64,000 bases of DNA. It comes from an uncultured Bacillota bacterium (lineage in GTDB: Bacteria; Bacillota; Clostridia; Oscillospirales; Oscillospiraceae). Below, piece by piece: positions 48,093 to 58,048 of the stretch; within the stretch, counting starts at the first letter, position 1, and every line of letters starts with the position of its first letter. The DNA is taken from the NCBI GenBank assembly GCA_947645675.1, contig CANSDP010000003.1, positions 1-64,000 of the forward strand, in the 5' to 3' direction. The notes below the pieces were generated by a model that was not told where the DNA came from, did no database searches, and was given only the letters and a program-made list of their open reading frames with translations. The position numbers and the translations under genes were made by a program.

Positions 48093-49199
48093 ATGAAGTT
48101 CTCCTGTGAGAAGGCCTTGCTGTCCGCGGCGGTATCCGTCACCTCTCGGGCTGTAGCCGCCAAGAGCTCCATCCCCGCTATGGAGGGCATCCTCATTGAG
48201 GCGGGGAACACCTTGCGCCTCACTGGCTATAACCTGGAGACGGGAATTCAGGCCACCGTTCCCGCCGAGATTGGAGAGGGGGGGTCTCTGGTCCTCTCTG
48301 CCCGGCTCTTTGGGGAGATTGTCCGAAAAATGCCCGACGACGTGGTGGTTTTCTCCGCTCAGGGGTATACCGTCAACATCAAGTGCGGACTGTCCGAGTT
48401 TAACATACTGGGTACCGACCCGGAGGAGTTCCCCGAGCTGCCCAGCGTGGACCAGCAGAACGCCCTGACTATGAAGCAACCTGTCCTGCGCTCCATGATC
48501 GCGCAGACCCTCTTCGCCGTCAGCGACAATGAGAGCCGCCCTATCCACACCGGCTCCCTATTCGAGGTGGACGACACCGGACTCACCGTGGTGTCGGTAG
48601 ACGGCTACCGCCTGGCCCTGCGCCATGAGGCGGTGGAGAAAAAAAGGGGGGCGGACGCCTTTTCCTTTGTGGTGCCCGGCTCGGCGCTGAACGAGGTGGA
48701 GAAGATCTGCTCCGGGGAGGAGGAGGTCATCGTCACTCAGGGCGCCCGCCACGTCATGTTCCAGACGGGGGACACCGTCCTGGTCTGCCGCCGGCTGGAG
48801 GGCGACTTTTTGGCCTACCGCAACGCCATTCCCCGGAACAACACCATCAAGGTGGAGGTGGAGGCCCGGGCCCTGCTCTCCTCCATCGACCGGGTGTCCC
48901 TTATTATCAGCGAAAAGCTGAAGTCCCCTCTGCGCTGTGTCTTTGGGGACGGGATGGTGGATATTACCACCAAGACCGCCATCGGCGACGCCGCGGACCA
49001 ATGTGTCATCAACGGCGACGGCGGCGGGCTGGAAATCGGTTTTAACAATAAATATCTCATGGACGCCCTGAAGGCCGCCCCCGCCGATAAGCTGCGCATG
49101 GAGTTTACCTCCGGCGTGGCCCCCTGCGTCATTCTCCCAGCTGATGGGGAAGAGAACTTCACCTATATGGTCCTGCCCGTGCGGTTGAAGGCCAACTGA
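48093..49199 (+). CDS. dnaN: DNA polymerase III beta subunit (sliding clamp)
   Basis: A 368-residue ring-forming clamp made of three similar domains; residues include MKFSCEKALLSAAVSVTSRAV at the start, IPAMEGILIEA, and the C-terminal ILPADGEENFTYMVLPVRL, with the terminal LPVRL being the clamp end that contributes to its peptide-binding pocket. GGAGGAACC precedes the ATG at 48093. Its position after dnaA and the origin is standard. Normally the S4-domain gene and recF follow; here a SUKH-like gene is inserted. Confidence 0.98.
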   Translation: MKFSCEKALLSAAVSVTSRAVAAKSSIPAMEGILIEAGNTLRLTGYNLETGIQATVPAEIGEGGSLVLSARLFGEIVRKMPDDVVVFSAQGYTVNIKCGLSEFNILGTDPEEFPELPSVDQQNALTMKQPVLRSMIAQTLFAVSDNESRPIHTGSLFEVDDTGLTVVSVDGYRLALRHEAVEKKRGADAFSFVVPGSALNEVEKICSGEEEVIVTQGARHVMFQTGDTVLVCRRLEGDFLAYRNAIPRNNTIKVEVEARALLSSIDRVSLIISEKLKSPLRCVFGDGMVDITTKTAIGDAADQCVINGDGGGLEIGFNNKYLMDALKAAPADKLRMEFTSGVAPCVILPADGEENFTYMVLPVRLKAN

Positions 49200-49211
49200 G
49201 GGAGGTTTCAC

Positions 49212-49973
49212 GTGGAACAAATGGAAAAGCGTCCGAACTGGATGAACTATCCCCCTATGCTCCAGTTTTATCAGCAGGTCCAGGAGACCGGATGCGGCTT
49301 GGAGCCTGACCCTGATCTTCTAGCAGACCCCAGACTGGGGCGGTATCGGGAATACCAGCTGAAAAAATTTGAGATTCCCCAGAGTATCAAGGATTTTTTG
49401 ATGCAGGTAGGCTTACCAGACCAATTTCGTCCCTTTCGTTTACCCAGCGAGGAGCATGAAGACCGATACCGTGTCTACCTTGGAACCCTGTTCTGGGCCA
49501 GTTGTCTGCGGAATGAGACCATCAACAAGAAAAAATACTTGGTGATTGGAGAAAGCCGGGAATTTCTCGCCAGCTCTTCCAGCACGTGCTATAAGAGGCC
49601 GGACGGAACAGAGGAGCACATCTGGCGTCACAATAAGGAGGATAGCGTTTCCTATGAAGTGGTGGAGTTGAAAACCGGTTCAATCTGGACCTGGTATCAC
49701 GACTCCTTTGGGGATGAGTTAACTTTTGTAAACAGCAGTTTGGAACAATATCTGCTCTCTATGGCCTATTGGCAGAGCTTTTATCGGGACTTTTCCAAAA
49801 AAATTGAGAGCTATTTGAAGCGGAACAAGGATAAGCACGAATGGGAGTATGTAGATCGAAATAGGAAGACGCTCTACGCCCCGTTTTTGAACTACATGAA
49901 GACTTTGGACCCGCCCGCCCTGCGAAAGCGTATGGCCTTTTGGAAGCGGATGACTGATATTTCTCTGATTTGA
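49212..49973 (+). CDS. SUKH-4-like protein, probable orphan immunity-type gene
   Basis: A 253-residue soluble protein. The central part follows the SUKH (SMI1/KNR4) immunity-protein pattern, subgroup 4: FEIPQSIKDFLMQVGLPD, then KKKYLVIGESREFLASS, EVVELKTGSIWTWYHD and FVNSSLEQYLLSMAYW. SUKH proteins neutralise polymorphic toxins in many bacteria, but no toxin gene is visible here. It starts with GTG after GGAGG. Its base composition is visibly lower in GC than dnaN and recF, and it interrupts the otherwise conserved dnaN-S4-recF order, so acquisition by transfer is likely. The family call is from memory of motifs. Confidence 0.75.
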   Translation: MEQMEKRPNWMNYPPMLQFYQQVQETGCGLEPDPDLLADPRLGRYREYQLKKFEIPQSIKDFLMQVGLPDQFRPFRLPSEEHEDRYRVYLGTLFWASCLRNETINKKKYLVIGESREFLASSSSTCYKRPDGTEEHIWRHNKEDSVSYEVVELKTGSIWTWYHDSFGDELTFVNSSLEQYLLSMAYWQSFYRDFSKKIESYLKRNKDKHEWEYVDRNRKTLYAPFLNYMKTLDPPALRKRMAFWKRMTDISLI

Positions 49974-49982
49974 GGTTATGCA

Positions 49983-50198
49983 ATGGAAACACACGATATC
50001 AAGATTCACACCGAATTTATCAAGCTCCAGGACCTGCTCAAGTTCGCCGGGGCGGTGGAGACGGGCGGGGACGCCAAGCTTATCATCCAGGAGGGCCGGG
50101 TATCTGTCAACGGCGAGGCCTGCACCATGCGGGGCAGGAAGCTGCGCCCCGGGGATAAGGCAGTCATAGACGGCGAGACGGAGCTGGTCGTCACGTGA
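49983..50198 (+). CDS. rlbA: S4-domain RNA-binding protein (YaaA/RlbA type)
   Basis: A 71-residue protein that is nearly all S4 domain ([44 protein letters not shown]). This small gene lies between dnaN and recF in most Bacillota and its protein associates with ribosomal large-subunit assembly in Bacillus. Here it is 9 bp after the SUKH-like gene. Its stop overlaps the GTG start of recF. The start at 49983 has the weak site GAGGTTATGC. Confidence 0.93.
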   Translation: METHDIKIHTEFIKLQDLLKFAGAVETGGDAKLIIQEGRVSVNGEACTMRGRKLRPGDKAVIDGETELVVT

Positions 50199-51298
50199 TC
50201 GTCAGGGGGCTTGAACTGGACTTCTTCCGCAATTACCCCCACCTGGAGGCGGAATTTGACCCCCGGGTCAACCTGATCTACGGCGACAACGCCCAGGGCA
50301 AGACCAATCTGCTGGAGGCCGTCGCCTATCTGTCCGCCGCCCGGTCCCACCGGGCCAGATGGGACCGGGAGATGATCATGCTGGACATCGACTCCGCCTT
50401 TGTGAAGGGGAGAGTGTTCAGCCGGGACCGGGATTTCGTCCTGGAGGCCAAGCTGTTCCGAGGGCGAGGCCGGCAGCTGTTCTCCAACGGGGTGAAGCTG
50501 AAAACCGCCGGGGAGCTGGCGGGGATTTTAAATACCGTCCTTTTTTGTCCCGAGGATCTGTCTTTGATCCGGGCGGGAGGGGCGGAGCGTCGGAGATTTC
50601 TGGACGGGGCCATCTGCCAGTTGCGGCCCCGGTACACCCAGGCCCTGGCCGAGTACAACCGGCTCTATGAGCATAAGACCCGCATCCTCCGGGACTGGCC
50701 GGAGCGGCCCTCCCTGCTGGACACCCTGGACGACTTCAACCTCCGTATGGCCCAGACCGGGGCGATTCTCATCCACTACAGGGCCCACTTTATCAAGCGG
50801 CTGCGGGAGCGGGCCCCCGCCATTCACGCCGACTTCTCCGGAGGCCGGGAGGGGCTGGAGCTGAGGTATGAGACGGTGTCCAATATCGACGACCCCCAGG
50901 CTCAGCCGCGGGAATTGCTCCCCCTCCTGCTGGAGCATCAGGAGAAGCGCCGCCAGGCGGAGATCGACAGCCGTCAGTGCCTGTCCGGACCCCACAAGGA
51001 TGACCTGACCGTTTCCATTGGCGGGCAGTCCGCCAAGATCTACGCCTCCCAGGGCCAGACCCGCACTGCCGCCCTGTCTTTGAAGCTGGCCCAGCGGGAG
51101 ATTTTTCAGGAGGAGACCGGGGAGTGGCCTGTCCTCCTGCTGGACGATGTCCTCTCCGAGCTGGACCCCAAGCGGCAGTCCTTCGTCCTCAACCGCATCC
51201 GGGGGGGACAGGTATTCATCACCTGCTGCGAGGAGGAGAAGCTGGAAGGCCTGGAGGGCGGCAGGGCGTTCCATATCCGTGACGGAAAGCTGGTATAG
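50195..51298 (+). CDS. recF: DNA replication and repair protein RecF
   Basis: A 367-residue SMC-like ATPase that helps load RecA at gaps. Walker [10 protein letters not shown] (30-37), signature LSGPHKDDL, and Walker [12 protein letters not shown] are all present; [11 protein letters not shown] at the start is typical. It starts with GTG overlapping the previous stop by 4 bp (GTGA), so translation is coupled. The remB-like gene follows after 2 bp. Confidence 0.97.
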   Translation: MIVRGLELDFFRNYPHLEAEFDPRVNLIYGDNAQGKTNLLEAVAYLSAARSHRARWDREMIMLDIDSAFVKGRVFSRDRDFVLEAKLFRGRGRQLFSNGVKLKTAGELAGILNTVLFCPEDLSLIRAGGAERRRFLDGAICQLRPRYTQALAEYNRLYEHKTRILRDWPERPSLLDTLDDFNLRMAQTGAILIHYRAHFIKRLRERAPAIHADFSGGREGLELRYETVSNIDDPQAQPRELLPLLLEHQEKRRQAEIDSRQCLSGPHKDDLTVSIGGQSAKIYASQGQTRTAALSLKLAQREIFQEETGEWPVLLLDDVLSELDPKRQSFVLNRIRGGQVFITCCEEEKLEGLEGGRAFHIRDGKLV

Positions 51299-51300
51299 CT

Positions 51301-51564
51301 GTGTATCTGCATTTAGGTCAATCCGTAGTTATCCCTGACCGGGATATTTTAGGTATCTTCGACTTGGACAACGCCAGCTGGGCCTTCAAAACCCGGGAAT
51401 TTCTGGAGCGTGCGGAGACAGAGGGCCGCGCTGTCTGGCTGACCGAGGACCTGCCCCGGTCCTTTATTCTGGCCGACAGCCGCTGGGGGGAATCAATCGT
51501 ATATCTCTCTCCTCTCTCCTCCGCCACTCTGTCCGCCCATGCGGAACGGGGCGGACTGGAATAG
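51301..51564 (+). CDS. remB: Extracellular matrix regulator RemB (DUF370)
   Basis: An 87-residue protein with the DUF370 layout: LHLGQSVVIPDRDILGIFDLDNAS, then the variable KTREFLERAE and SFILAD near the end. In Bacillus this gene (yaaB/remB) lies between recF and gyrB and affects biofilm matrix expression. The start is GTG at 51301, two bases after recF's stop. It is slightly longer than usual at the C-terminus (SAHAERGGLE). Confidence 0.9.
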   Translation: MYLHLGQSVVIPDRDILGIFDLDNASWAFKTREFLERAETEGRAVWLTEDLPRSFILADSRWGESIVYLSPLSSATLSAHAERGGLE

Positions 51565-51592
51565 AAGTCTTTCAAACAAGGAGGTCAAATAT

Positions 51593-52003
51593 ATGGAATC
51601 CATCGAGTATCTGTGGAAGGACCGCAAGCGTCATTTGGGACTGCCCCTGTCCTTTACCCGCTACCGCCTCAGCGAGGACCGGCTGTTTTGTGAGACAGGC
51701 TTTCTCAACATCAAATCTGACGAGGTACTGCTCTACCGGGTACGGGACTTGCAGCTGAATATGTCTCTGGGTCAGCGGATCTTCGGCGTGGGGACGGTGT
51801 GCGTGGTGTCCTCGGACAAGAGCATTCCTCATCTTGATCTGAAGAATGTCAAGAGCCCCAGAGAGGTCAAGGAGTTGATCCATAAGCATGTGGAGGAGGC
51901 CAAGGACAAGCGCCGGATGCGCACCACAGAGCTGGTGGGCAGCGAGGGCGGCGAGGACGACTACCACGACACCGCCGGCCTGGAGGACGAGGAGCTGGAT
52001 TGA
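51593..52003 (+). CDS. PH-domain (bacterial pleckstrin homology) protein
   Basis: A 136-residue cytoplasmic protein. The first 100 residues form a bPH2/YdbS-like domain (LPLSFTRYRLSEDRLFCETGFLNIKSDEVLLYRVRDLQL, i.e. the pattern Y-x-L-T-x-x-R-x-x-x-x-G and the following I-P-Y-x-x-I-x-x-V segment with SLGQRIFGVGTVCV). The C-terminus is an acidic tail. The role is unknown. AAGGAGGTC precedes the ATG at 51593; upstream frame overlaps the remB end. It is probably cotranscribed with remB. A repeat element follows. Confidence 0.85.
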   Translation: MESIEYLWKDRKRHLGLPLSFTRYRLSEDRLFCETGFLNIKSDEVLLYRVRDLQLNMSLGQRIFGVGTVCVVSSDKSIPHLDLKNVKSPREVKELIHKHVEEAKDKRRMRTTELVGSEGGEDDYHDTAGLEDEELD

Positions 52004-52007
52004 CGTT

Positions 52008-52089
52008 GCAGGGGCGGCCTTTGGCCGCCCGCCGCCGGATAAAAAGGGCGGGAAATCGAATCACAGGCGGCCAAAGGCCGCCCCTACAG
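52008..52089. repeat. Hairpin-ended GGGGCGG repeat element, upstream of gyrB
   Basis: It starts TGCAGGGGCGGCCTTTGGCC and ends GGCCAAAGGCCGCCCCTACA: a hairpin at each end, whose outer bases GGGGCGGCC...GGCCGCCCC also form a terminal inverted repeat. The middle is unrelated (AAAAAGGGCGGGAAATCG). It fills nearly the whole gap to gyrB. Confidence 0.7.
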
Positions 52090-52114
52090 AATTTCACCAT
52101 CGCGGAGGAAGATT

Positions 52115-54070
52115 ATGTCTGAAGAACTGAATCAACTGAACGAGCTGAGCACCACCCAGACCGACCATGAGTATGGCGGGTCGGAGATTCAGGTCCTGGA
52201 GGGCCTGGAGGCGGTGCGCAAGCGCCCCGGCATGTATATCGGCTCCACCTCGGAGTCCGGCCTGCACCATCTGGTGTATGAGATTGTGGACAACTCCATC
52301 GACGAGGCCCTGGCCGGCCACTGCACCGACATCACTGTGACCATCAATCCGGGAAACACCATTACCGTAACCGACAACGGCCGGGGCATCCCGGTTGACA
52401 TTCAGCCCCAGACCGGTAAACCCGCTCTGGAGGTGGTGTTTACCATTCTCCACGCCGGCGGCAAATTCGGCGGCGGCGGATACAAGGTCTCCGGCGGTCT
52501 CCACGGGGTGGGCGCGTCTGTTGTCAACGCGTTGTCCGAGTGGCTGGAGGTCCAGGTCCATAAAAACGGGGAAATTTATGAGATGAAGTTTGCCCGGGGC
52601 AAGATTACTCAGGAGATGAAGGTGGTGGGCAAGACCGACCACACCGGCACCACCGTCACCTTCAAGCCAGACCCGGAGATGTTCGACACCCTGGAGTACA
52701 GCTACGACACCCTCCATACCCGTATGCGGGAGGAGGCCTTCCTCAATGCCGGCCTGCGCATCCAGACGGTGGACCTGCGCCCCGGTCAGGAGCAGGAGGA
52801 CGACATGTGCTATGAGGGCGGCATCCGGGAGTTTGTCGCCTTCATCAACAAGAACAAGGACGCCCTGCATCACGATGTGATCTATATGTCCGGGGCCAGG
52901 GAGGACGCTATGGCCGAGGTGGCCATGCAGTACAACGACGGCTACCAGGAGGTTATGGTCTCCTTTGCCAATAACGTCCACACCCCCGAGGGCGGTATGC
53001 ATGAGGAGGGCTTCCGCCGGGCGCTGACCAACGCCCTCAACGCCTACGGCCGGAAAATGAAAATGCTTAAGGACGATGAGAAGGTGTCCGGCGAGGACTG
53101 CCGGGAGGGGCTTACGGTGGTTATCTCGGTGAAGCTTACCGAGGCTCAGTTCGAGGGTCAGACCAAGGCCAAGCTGGGCAACAGTGAGATGCGCACCCTG
53201 GTCAACGCCATCGTGTCCGAGAAGCTGGAGGTCTATCTGGAGGAGAACCCCGCCGTGGGCCGGGCCATCCTGGACAAGGCCCTGATGGCCAACCGGGCCC
53301 GGGAGGCCGCCCGAAAGGCCCGGGAGTCCATCCGCCGGAAAACCGCCCTGGGCGGGGCCGCCATGCCCGACAAGCTGCGGGACTGCAACGAGGCCAACCC
53401 GGAGCTGACCGAAATTTATATCGTCGAGGGCGACTCCGCCGGAGGCTCCGCCACCCAGGGCCGGGACAGCCGCTTTCAGGCTATCCTCCCCCTGTGGGGC
53501 AAGATGCTCAACGTGGAGAAGGCCCGGGCCGACAAGGTCTACGGCAACGACAAGCTTACCCCCGTGATCACCGCCCTGGGGGCGGGCATCGGAGACGACT
53601 TCGACCTGAATAAGCTGCGGTATCACAAAGTGATTATTATGGCCGACGCCGACGTGGACGGCGCCCACATCCGTACCCTGCTGCTCACCTTCTTCTTCCG
53701 ATTCATGCGGCCCCTCATCGAAAACGGCTATGTCTACTCCGCCGTCCCCCCCCTGTTCAAGCTGACAAGGGGCAAACAGGTACGGCTGGCCTTCTCTGAG
53801 GAGGAGCGGGACGCTATTTCCGCCGAAATGCGGGGGGACAACCCCAACGCCAAGGTGGAGATTAACCGCTTCAAGGGCCTGGGCGAGATGAACCCCCATG
53901 AGCTGTGGGAGACCACCATGGACCCGGAAAAGCGCACCCTGCGCCGCATTGAGCTGGACGACGCCGTCCGGGCGGACGAAACCTTCACCGTCCTTATGGG
54001 CGAGAAGGTGGAGCCCCGGAAGGAGTTCATCGAGCGTAACGCCAAATACGCGGTGAATCTGGATTACTGA
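52115..54070 (+). CDS. gyrB: DNA gyrase subunit B
   Basis: A 651-residue type IIA topoisomerase ATPase subunit. It has the GHKL ATPase ([37 protein letters not shown]), transducer domain, and the Toprim motifs EGDSAGGSA and [19 protein letters not shown], plus the C-terminal [10 protein letters not shown]. Length is normal for Firmicutes. GGAGGAAG precedes the ATG. Unlike most relatives, gyrA does not follow directly; a DUF1349 gene separates them. Confidence 0.98.
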   Translation: MSEELNQLNELSTTQTDHEYGGSEIQVLEGLEAVRKRPGMYIGSTSESGLHHLVYEIVDNSIDEALAGHCTDITVTINPGNTITVTDNGRGIPVDIQPQTGKPALEVVFTILHAGGKFGGGGYKVSGGLHGVGASVVNALSEWLEVQVHKNGEIYEMKFARGKITQEMKVVGKTDHTGTTVTFKPDPEMFDTLEYSYDTLHTRMREEAFLNAGLRIQTVDLRPGQEQEDDMCYEGGIREFVAFINKNKDALHHDVIYMSGAREDAMAEVAMQYNDGYQEVMVSFANNVHTPEGGMHEEGFRRALTNALNAYGRKMKMLKDDEKVSGEDCREGLTVVISVKLTEAQFEGQTKAKLGNSEMRTLVNAIVSEKLEVYLEENPAVGRAILDKALMANRAREAARKARESIRRKTALGGAAMPDKLRDCNEANPELTEIYIVEGDSAGGSATQGRDSRFQAILPLWGKMLNVEKARADKVYGNDKLTPVITALGAGIGDDFDLNKLRYHKVIIMADADVDGAHIRTLLLTFFFRFMRPLIENGYVYSAVPPLFKLTRGKQVRLAFSEEERDAISAEMRGDNPNAKVEINRFKGLGEMNPHELWETTMDPEKRTLRRIELDDAVRADETFTVLMGEKVEPRKEFIERNAKYAVNLDY

Positions 54071-54092
54071 TATTGTTTGGAGCGTGTAAAGC

Positions 54093-54704
54093 ATGGTGAA
54101 TTGGAGCGGCTTTCAGTGGATGCGGGAGCCTCGCAGCTTTGAAATAGAGGACGGAAAATTGGTTGTGGTTACAAATCCGAATACAGACCTGTGGCAGAGG
54201 ACCTATTATCACTTCCGCAATGATAACGCCCCCGTCTTTCAGATGGAGACGGAAGAGCAGTTTTTCAGCTTTTCTGTAAAGACTGAGTTTCAGGAGAGCG
54301 GGCGCCGGTTTGACCAGTGCGGAATTGTAATGTATCTGGACAGTGAAAACTGGCTGAAGGCCTCTGTTGAGTATGAAAATGAGGAATTTCAGCACCTTGG
54401 AAGCGTGGTTACCAATCATGGATACTCCGACTGGGCTACCACGGTGATTCCTGCTGACGTGAAATCGATGTGGTATCGGCTGAGCCGCCGGGAGAGCGAT
54501 TACTGCCTGGAGTGCTCCACGGATGGGGTGCGCTTCCAGCAGATGCGGGTGTGCCACATGCATGAGGGCGGGAGCAGGATTCGCTTTGGTGTGTATGCCT
54601 GTTCTCCAGAGGATTCCTCTTTCCAGGCTGTATTTACAGATTTAGATTTTACAGAATGTAAATGGAAAGCCCACGATGGGCAGCAGCCAGACAGTGAGGA
54701 CTGA
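54093..54704 (+). CDS. DUF1349 family protein
   Basis: A 203-residue soluble beta-rich protein. The family features are W-x-x-P and TDLWQRTYYHFRNDNAP at the start, FSFSVKTEFQ, FDQCGIVMYLDSENWLKASVEYENEE, SVVTNHGYSDWAT, and FGVYACSPEDSSFQAVFTDLDF at the end. DUF1349 proteins have a concanavalin-like fold and probably bind or act on carbohydrates; activity is unproven. GC is lower than in gyrB and gyrA. It has no strong ribosome binding site (GGAGCGTG lies 12 bp before). It breaks the gyrB-gyrA pair, a possible insertion. Confidence 0.88.
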   Translation: MVNWSGFQWMREPRSFEIEDGKLVVVTNPNTDLWQRTYYHFRNDNAPVFQMETEEQFFSFSVKTEFQESGRRFDQCGIVMYLDSENWLKASVEYENEEFQHLGSVVTNHGYSDWATTVIPADVKSMWYRLSRRESDYCLECSTDGVRFQQMRVCHMHEGGSRIRFGVYACSPEDSSFQAVFTDLDFTECKWKAHDGQQPDSED

Positions 54705-54737
54705 GTGGTATTTATTGAAAAGTGAGGAACACAGTCA

Positions 54738-57251
54738 ATGAGTAAGAAACCCCAATACGATCCCGAGGAGATTCGCTACCCGGACCAGAAAATCGTTACT
54801 TCTTCCCTGGTGCCGGAAATGGAGAACTCCTACATTGAATACGCCATGTCGGTTATCGTGGGCCGGGCCCTGCCCGATGTGCGGGACGGCCTGAAGCCCG
54901 TCCACCGACGTATCCTCTACGCCATGTATGAGGACAATCTCACCAGCGACAAGCCCTTCAAGAAATCGGCCACCTGCGTGGGCGATGTGCTGGGCCGGTA
55001 TCACCCCCACGGTGACGGTTCTGTCTACGACGCTTTGGTCCGCCTGGCCCAGGATTTCTCCATGCGGTATATGCTGGTGGACGGCCACGGCAACTTCGGT
55101 TCCATCGACGGCGATCCCCCGGCCGCCTACCGTTACACCGAGGCGCGCATGTCCAAGCTCTCCGACGAGATGCTCCGGGACATCGAGAAGGACACGGTGG
55201 ACTGGGACCCCAACTTTGATGAGAGCCGGAAGGAGCCCAAGACTCTGCCCTCCCGGTTCCCCAACCTGCTGGTGAACGGCTCCAGCGGCATCGCCGTGGG
55301 TATGGCCACCAACATCCCGCCCCACAACATGCGGGAGGTCATCAACGCGGCCATTTGCGTGCTGGACGACCCGGAAGCCACCCTGGCCGACCTGATGGAG
55401 CACATCCACGGCCCCGATTTCCCCACCCGGGCCATTATTATGGGCCGGTCGGGTATCCGGGCGGCCTACGCCACCGGCCGGGGCCGGGTGACCATCCGGG
55501 CGAGGCACGAATTTGAGGAGTTCGGCAAGGACCGCACCCGCATTGTCATCACCGAGATCCCCTACCAGGTGAACAAGCGGATGCTCATCAAGAACATGGC
55601 CGACCAGGTGGAGGACAAGCGGCTGGAGGGTATCTCCGACATCCGGGACGAGACCGACCGCAACGGTATGCGCATCGTCATCGAGCTGAAGCGGGACGCC
55701 AACCCCCAGGTGGTGCTCAACCGGCTCTTTGCCCAGACCCAGCTGCAAACCACCTTCGCCATCAACATGCTGGCCCTGGTGGAGGTGAACGGCAAGCTCC
55801 AGCCCCGGATTCTGTCTCTGCGGCATATCCTGGATGAGTATATCGCCTATCAGGAGCAGATCATCATCCGGCGGACCAAGTACGACCTGCGCAAGGCTCA
55901 GGAGCGGGCCCATCTGCTGGAGGGCTTACTCATCGCCCAGGACAATATCGACGAGGTTATCCACATTATCCGCAGCAGCTACGACAACGCCAAGGAGCGG
56001 CTGATGGAGCGCTTTGGGCTGGACGACGTTCAGGCCCAAGCCATCTGCGACATGCGGCTCATCGCTCTCCAGGGCCTGAACCGGGAGAAGCTGGAGGCGG
56101 AGTATAAGGAGCTGGAGGAGCGGATTGCCTACTTCAATGAGCTGCTGGCCTCTGAAACTATGCTCCGGGGGGTGCTCAAGGACGAGCTCACCGCCATCCG
56201 GGACAAGTACGGCGACGACCGGGTGACGGAGATCCAGGACGTGGAGGACGAGATCGACATTGAGGACCTGATCGAGGAGGAACAGTGCGTCTTTACCCTC
56301 ACCCAGGCGGGCTATATCAAGCGCACCCCGGTGAGCGAATACGCCGCCCAGTCCAAGGGGGGCATGGGCAAAAAGGGCATCACCACCCGGGATGAGGACT
56401 ATGTGGTGGACGTGTTCACCGCCTCCACCCACGACTATATTTTGTTCTTTACCGACACCGGCAAAGTCTACCGCAAGAAGGGCTATCAAATTCCCGAGAG
56501 CGGAAAGACCGCCAAGGGCACCAACATCATCAATATCCTCCAGGTGGAGCAGGGAGAGCGGGTCCAGGCTATGCTCCACTATCGGGAGCATGAGGGCGAG
56601 GAGCTGTATCTGTTCATGGTCACCCGGAACGGCACGGTGAAGCGCCTGCCTGTCCAGACCCTGAAAAACCTGCGGAACAACGGCATTCGGGCCCTGCGTC
56701 TGGATGAGGGGGACCAGCTGGTGTCCGTTCGGGAGACCGACGGAAGCAAGAAAATTCTCATTGCCACCCACGACGGCATGGCCGTCTGCTTCGACGAGAA
56801 CGACGTGCGGCCCATGGGCCGGGACGCCGTGGGCGTCCGGGGCATCCGCCTCCGGGAGGGGGACTACGTGGTGGGCGCCGCCCGGGCCCTGGAGGGCAAA
56901 ACGGTGCTGTCCATCACCGAGAAGGGTTTTGGCAAGCGGACCCCGGTGGAGGAGTACCGCATCACCAACCGGGGCGGCCTGGGCATCAAGAACTACATGG
57001 TCACCGACAAAACCGGGCCCATTGTGGGCATCAAGGTGGTGGACGGCTCTGAGGACCTGCTCCTGGTCACCCAGGCGGGTATCCTGATCCGTACTCATGT
57101 GGACTCCATCCGCATGGCTGGCCGGTCCACTCAGGGCGTGATCGTCATGCGCTTCAAGGAGGAGGGGGACAAGGTGATCTCCCTGGCCCTGGCTGAGCGG
57201 GAGGAGAACGCGGAGACCATCCAGCCCGAGGAGGCTCCGACAGAGGAATGA
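54738..57251 (+). CDS. gyrA: DNA gyrase subunit A
   Basis: An 837-residue breakage-reunion subunit. N-terminal [26 protein letters not shown], catalytic Tyr133 in [11 protein letters not shown], and the C-terminal beta-pinwheel with the GyrA box-like [10 protein letters not shown] are present. The quinolone-resistance region reads [13 protein letters not shown]: the position equal to E. coli Ser83 is Gly, while Asp87 is kept. AGTGAGGAAC precedes the ATG. Its stop overlaps the start of the next gene by 4 bp. Confidence 0.97.
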   Translation: MSKKPQYDPEEIRYPDQKIVTSSLVPEMENSYIEYAMSVIVGRALPDVRDGLKPVHRRILYAMYEDNLTSDKPFKKSATCVGDVLGRYHPHGDGSVYDALVRLAQDFSMRYMLVDGHGNFGSIDGDPPAAYRYTEARMSKLSDEMLRDIEKDTVDWDPNFDESRKEPKTLPSRFPNLLVNGSSGIAVGMATNIPPHNMREVINAAICVLDDPEATLADLMEHIHGPDFPTRAIIMGRSGIRAAYATGRGRVTIRARHEFEEFGKDRTRIVITEIPYQVNKRMLIKNMADQVEDKRLEGISDIRDETDRNGMRIVIELKRDANPQVVLNRLFAQTQLQTTFAINMLALVEVNGKLQPRILSLRHILDEYIAYQEQIIIRRTKYDLRKAQERAHLLEGLLIAQDNIDEVIHIIRSSYDNAKERLMERFGLDDVQAQAICDMRLIALQGLNREKLEAEYKELEERIAYFNELLASETMLRGVLKDELTAIRDKYGDDRVTEIQDVEDEIDIEDLIEEEQCVFTLTQAGYIKRTPVSEYAAQSKGGMGKKGITTRDEDYVVDVFTASTHDYILFFTDTGKVYRKKGYQIPESGKTAKGTNIINILQVEQGERVQAMLHYREHEGEELYLFMVTRNGTVKRLPVQTLKNLRNNGIRALRLDEGDQLVSVRETDGSKKILIATHDGMAVCFDENDVRPMGRDAVGVRGIRLREGDYVVGAARALEGKTVLSITEKGFGKRTPVEEYRITNRGGLGIKNYMVTDKTGPIVGIKVVDGSEDLLLVTQAGILIRTHVDSIRMAGRSTQGVIVMRFKEEGDKVISLALAEREENAETIQPEEAPTEE

Positions 57252-57721
57252 TCCCTATGTTTTCCATGGAGGCCGCGATTAACCCAGGTGGAGACACGGA
57301 GGTCATGCTCTATGTGATTTTGTCTCTTATTGGTTTGTGTCTGGAACTTGGGGCCTATGGCAAGCTCTATAACGGGACCTTGGCCTGGCTGCGGAAGCGG
57401 ACCGGCGGGAGGCTGGGGAACAGCACCTATCCCCCCAACAGGACACAGGTCATTGTGGGTATGGCGTGGGGCGGTGTATTTACGCTGCTGGGCCTGCTGG
57501 TGCTGATCCCGGTCACTGGCGGATTTGGAATCTTCTGGACGCTGGTGGGCGCGATGTTCACCCTTCTGCAAGGCTGGCAGTATTTGAAAAAGTACCCCGC
57601 GTCCGGGAGAGACCAGAGTACTGCCCGCCGGCTGGAGCAGCTGGAAAGCTTGAAGTCCGGCGGACTGATCAACGACCGGGAGTATCAACAAAAGCGGGAG
57701 GAAATTCTGAGGGGGCTGTGA
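57248..57721 (+). CDS. Membrane protein with C-terminal SHOCT domain
   Basis: A 157-residue protein. Two or three hydrophobic helices ([58 protein letters not shown]) are followed by a short linker and a SHOCT tail, [27 protein letters not shown] is a 30-residue module often at the ends of membrane proteins and thought to be used in oligomerisation. Function unknown. It overlaps gyrA by 4 bp (ATGA) and precedes a shorter relative; the frame's first ATG is used. Confidence 0.8.
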   Translation: MIPMFSMEAAINPGGDTEVMLYVILSLIGLCLELGAYGKLYNGTLAWLRKRTGGRLGNSTYPPNRTQVIVGMAWGGVFTLLGLLVLIPVTGGFGIFWTLVGAMFTLLQGWQYLKKYPASGRDQSTARRLEQLESLKSGGLINDREYQQKREEILRGL

Positions 57722-57722
57722 T

Positions 57723-58028
57723 ATGGGAAGCATGGTGATGTCCACCTTTGCGATGTTCATGCCTTGGAATGTGCAGTTTACATTTATTTTGCTCCTGTGT
57801 CTGGGCCTTTCCTATTTAGAGAGTAAGAGCCGGGGAAAGGTATGGCCGCCCCTGCGCTGGCTGGACAAAGTGCGGAAAATACCGAAGGATTCCCAGTCTG
57901 TTCAGAGATACCAGAGGGACCCTTCTTCTATCTCCACCCGTCTGGAGCAGCTGGAAAGCCTAAAGTCCGCCGGGCTGATCGACGGCAGGGAGTTTCGGCG
58001 GAAACGGGAAGAAATTTTAAAAAAATAG
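57723..58028 (+). CDS. Small membrane protein with C-terminal SHOCT domain
   Basis: A 101-residue protein with one clear hydrophobic helix (QFTFILLLCLGLSYLES) and a SHOCT tail, [22 protein letters not shown], nearly identical to that of the gene just before it. The upstream parts differ, so the two share only the tail. The start is the ATG at 57723, 1 bp after the preceding stop. A lipoprotein gene follows 20 bp later. Function unknown. Confidence 0.78.
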   Translation: MGSMVMSTFAMFMPWNVQFTFILLLCLGLSYLESKSRGKVWPPLRWLDKVRKIPKDSQSVQRYQRDPSSISTRLEQLESLKSAGLIDGREFRRKREEILKK

Positions 58029-58048
58029 AAAAGAGAAGGTTATGTGTC

